This document shows positions 62,535-64,000 of a stretch of DNA of 64,000 bases, piece by piece (position 1 is the first letter of the stretch; the number at the start of each line of letters is the position of its first letter). Location of the stretch: the NCBI GenBank assembly GCA_905479995.1, contig CAJQON010000017.1, positions 85,652 through 149,651 of the forward strand. Reading direction: 5' to 3'. The stretch is from an uncultured Flavobacteriales bacterium (GTDB lineage Bacteria; Bacteroidota; Bacteroidia; Flavobacteriales_E; Vicingaceae). The notes beneath the pieces were generated by a model, which saw only the letters and a program-made list of their open reading frames with translations, searched no databases and was not told the origin of the DNA. Position numbers and translations under genes: made by a program.

Positions 62535-62639
62535 CATCCGCTTTAGAAACAACGGTTTTAAAATTAAGCTTCCATATTGTCGATTTTCAACCCTTAGAAA
62601 TAAGGTTAGAAAAAAACTTTAAAAATAAATTGAAATTTA

Positions 62640-62670
62640 TTTGGTGGTTTAAAATTTAGTTGTACTTTTG
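62640..62670 (+). promoter_or_regulatory. rRNA operon promoter P3
   Basis: TTTG at 62640-62643 and TACTTTTG at 62663-62670, spacing 19. It is the nearest to 16S, about 190 bases upstream, and shares the palindrome (62623-62642) with P2. Confidence 0.88.
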
Positions 62671-62750
62671 CATCCCTCAAACAAGGAAATGTCCTTGAAA
62701 ATGTTTGAGAAAAATTAAAAGATTTATAGTTCTCTATAATTGTTTTATAG

Positions 62751-62763
62751 TGTTCTTTGAAAA
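62751..62763 (+). promoter_or_regulatory. boxA-like antitermination element in the rRNA leader
   Basis: TGTTCTTTGAAAA resembles the bacterial boxA (TGCTCTTTAACA) and lies in the 16S leader, the place where NusB/S10-dependent antitermination acts. A short hairpin AAAGAAAT/ATTTCTTT follows at 62803-62821. The match is by eye only. Confidence 0.5.
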
Positions 62764-62860
62764 TATTGAAGATAGATAAAAATTAAAAAAGTATCCTTGA
62801 GAAAAGAAATTTGATTTCTTTCTAGAGTAAAACAATCTTTCACAACATTTAAGATTAATT

Positions 62861-64000
<1,140 letters not shown>

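Larger units (their letters stand above)
62397..62670 (+). repeat. Duplicated rRNA leader unit, about 137 bases twice
   Basis: 62397-62534 and 62535-62670 align along nearly their whole length. Shared parts include CGCTTTAGAAACAACGGTTT, ATTGTCGATTT, AGAAAAAAACTTTAAAA, the palindrome AAATAAATT-GA-AATTTATTT and the promoter box at the end. Each unit thus ends with its own promoter, so the array arose by tandem duplication. Confidence 0.85.

Overview
The window is one contiguous stretch of an AT-rich chromosome from a member of the phylum Bacteroidota, most likely a Flavobacteriales-like lineage. The signs are proteins with type IX secretion (T9SS) type A and type B C-terminal sorting domains, a group II GGGP-synthase-family protein, beta-propeller LytTR-type sensor systems, promoters of the form TTTG-N19-TANNTTTG, and a 16S rRNA start typical of the phylum. 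No prophage, transposase, integron or CRISPR array is visible. Species-level placement would need a 16S comparison.

Layout. 1-517 is the 3' end of recJ. 551-4264 is a small accessory patch: an N,N-dimethylformamidase-beta-like lipoprotein and a membrane glycosyltransferase whose frame is broken by a one-base shift and which is flanked by two 28-base direct repeats. 4523-12158 is a minus-strand housekeeping block: an ACT-domain protein, lptB, tatC, manC, an aminotransferase, a SprT-like protease, feoB, feoA and a newly spotted 47-residue lipoprotein. 12241-13730 is mlaE-mlaF. 13811-19648 holds a T9SS cargo protein, gcvP, a GGGP synthase and a phosphopantetheinyl transferase. 19714-22671 holds ahcY, an ECF sigma factor with a membrane partner, and a Rieske-fold lipoprotein. 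22729-27650 is a signalling operon: a basic secreted protein, two LytTR response regulators and a beta-propeller histidine kinase. 27671-38430 holds Nif3-like and zinc-ribbon proteins, a TPR protein, a 900-residue propeller protein, an MFS transporter, aroQ, xerD and a SpoIIE-type phosphatase. 38484-43663 holds a lipoprotein/outer-membrane-protein pair, kdsA and a further T9SS cargo protein.

43961-57103 is the most striking region: three consecutive same-strand paralogues of about 1,400 residues each, built as a conserved N-terminal domain, exchangeable central modules, an SprB-like repeat, PKD-like domains and a gliding-motility-type C-terminal sorting domain. Two carry a reelin-like beta-sandwich at the place where the third carries an unrelated domain.

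57248-61015 encodes the phenylacetyl-CoA epoxidase (paaABCD, with paaE divergent). 61093-62300 encodes an NlpC/P60 lipoprotein and a short-chain dehydrogenase. 62301-64000 is the start of an rRNA operon: three tandem consensus promoters on a duplicated leader of about 137 bases, a boxA-like element, and 1,140 bases of 16S rRNA running off the window.

The genes suggest an aerobic heterotroph with LPS (lptB, kdsA, mlaEF), ferrous iron uptake, Tat export, a surface rich in T9SS cargo, and capacity to start aerobic phenylacetate breakdown. All functional statements come from reading motifs in the translated sequence; no database search was run.
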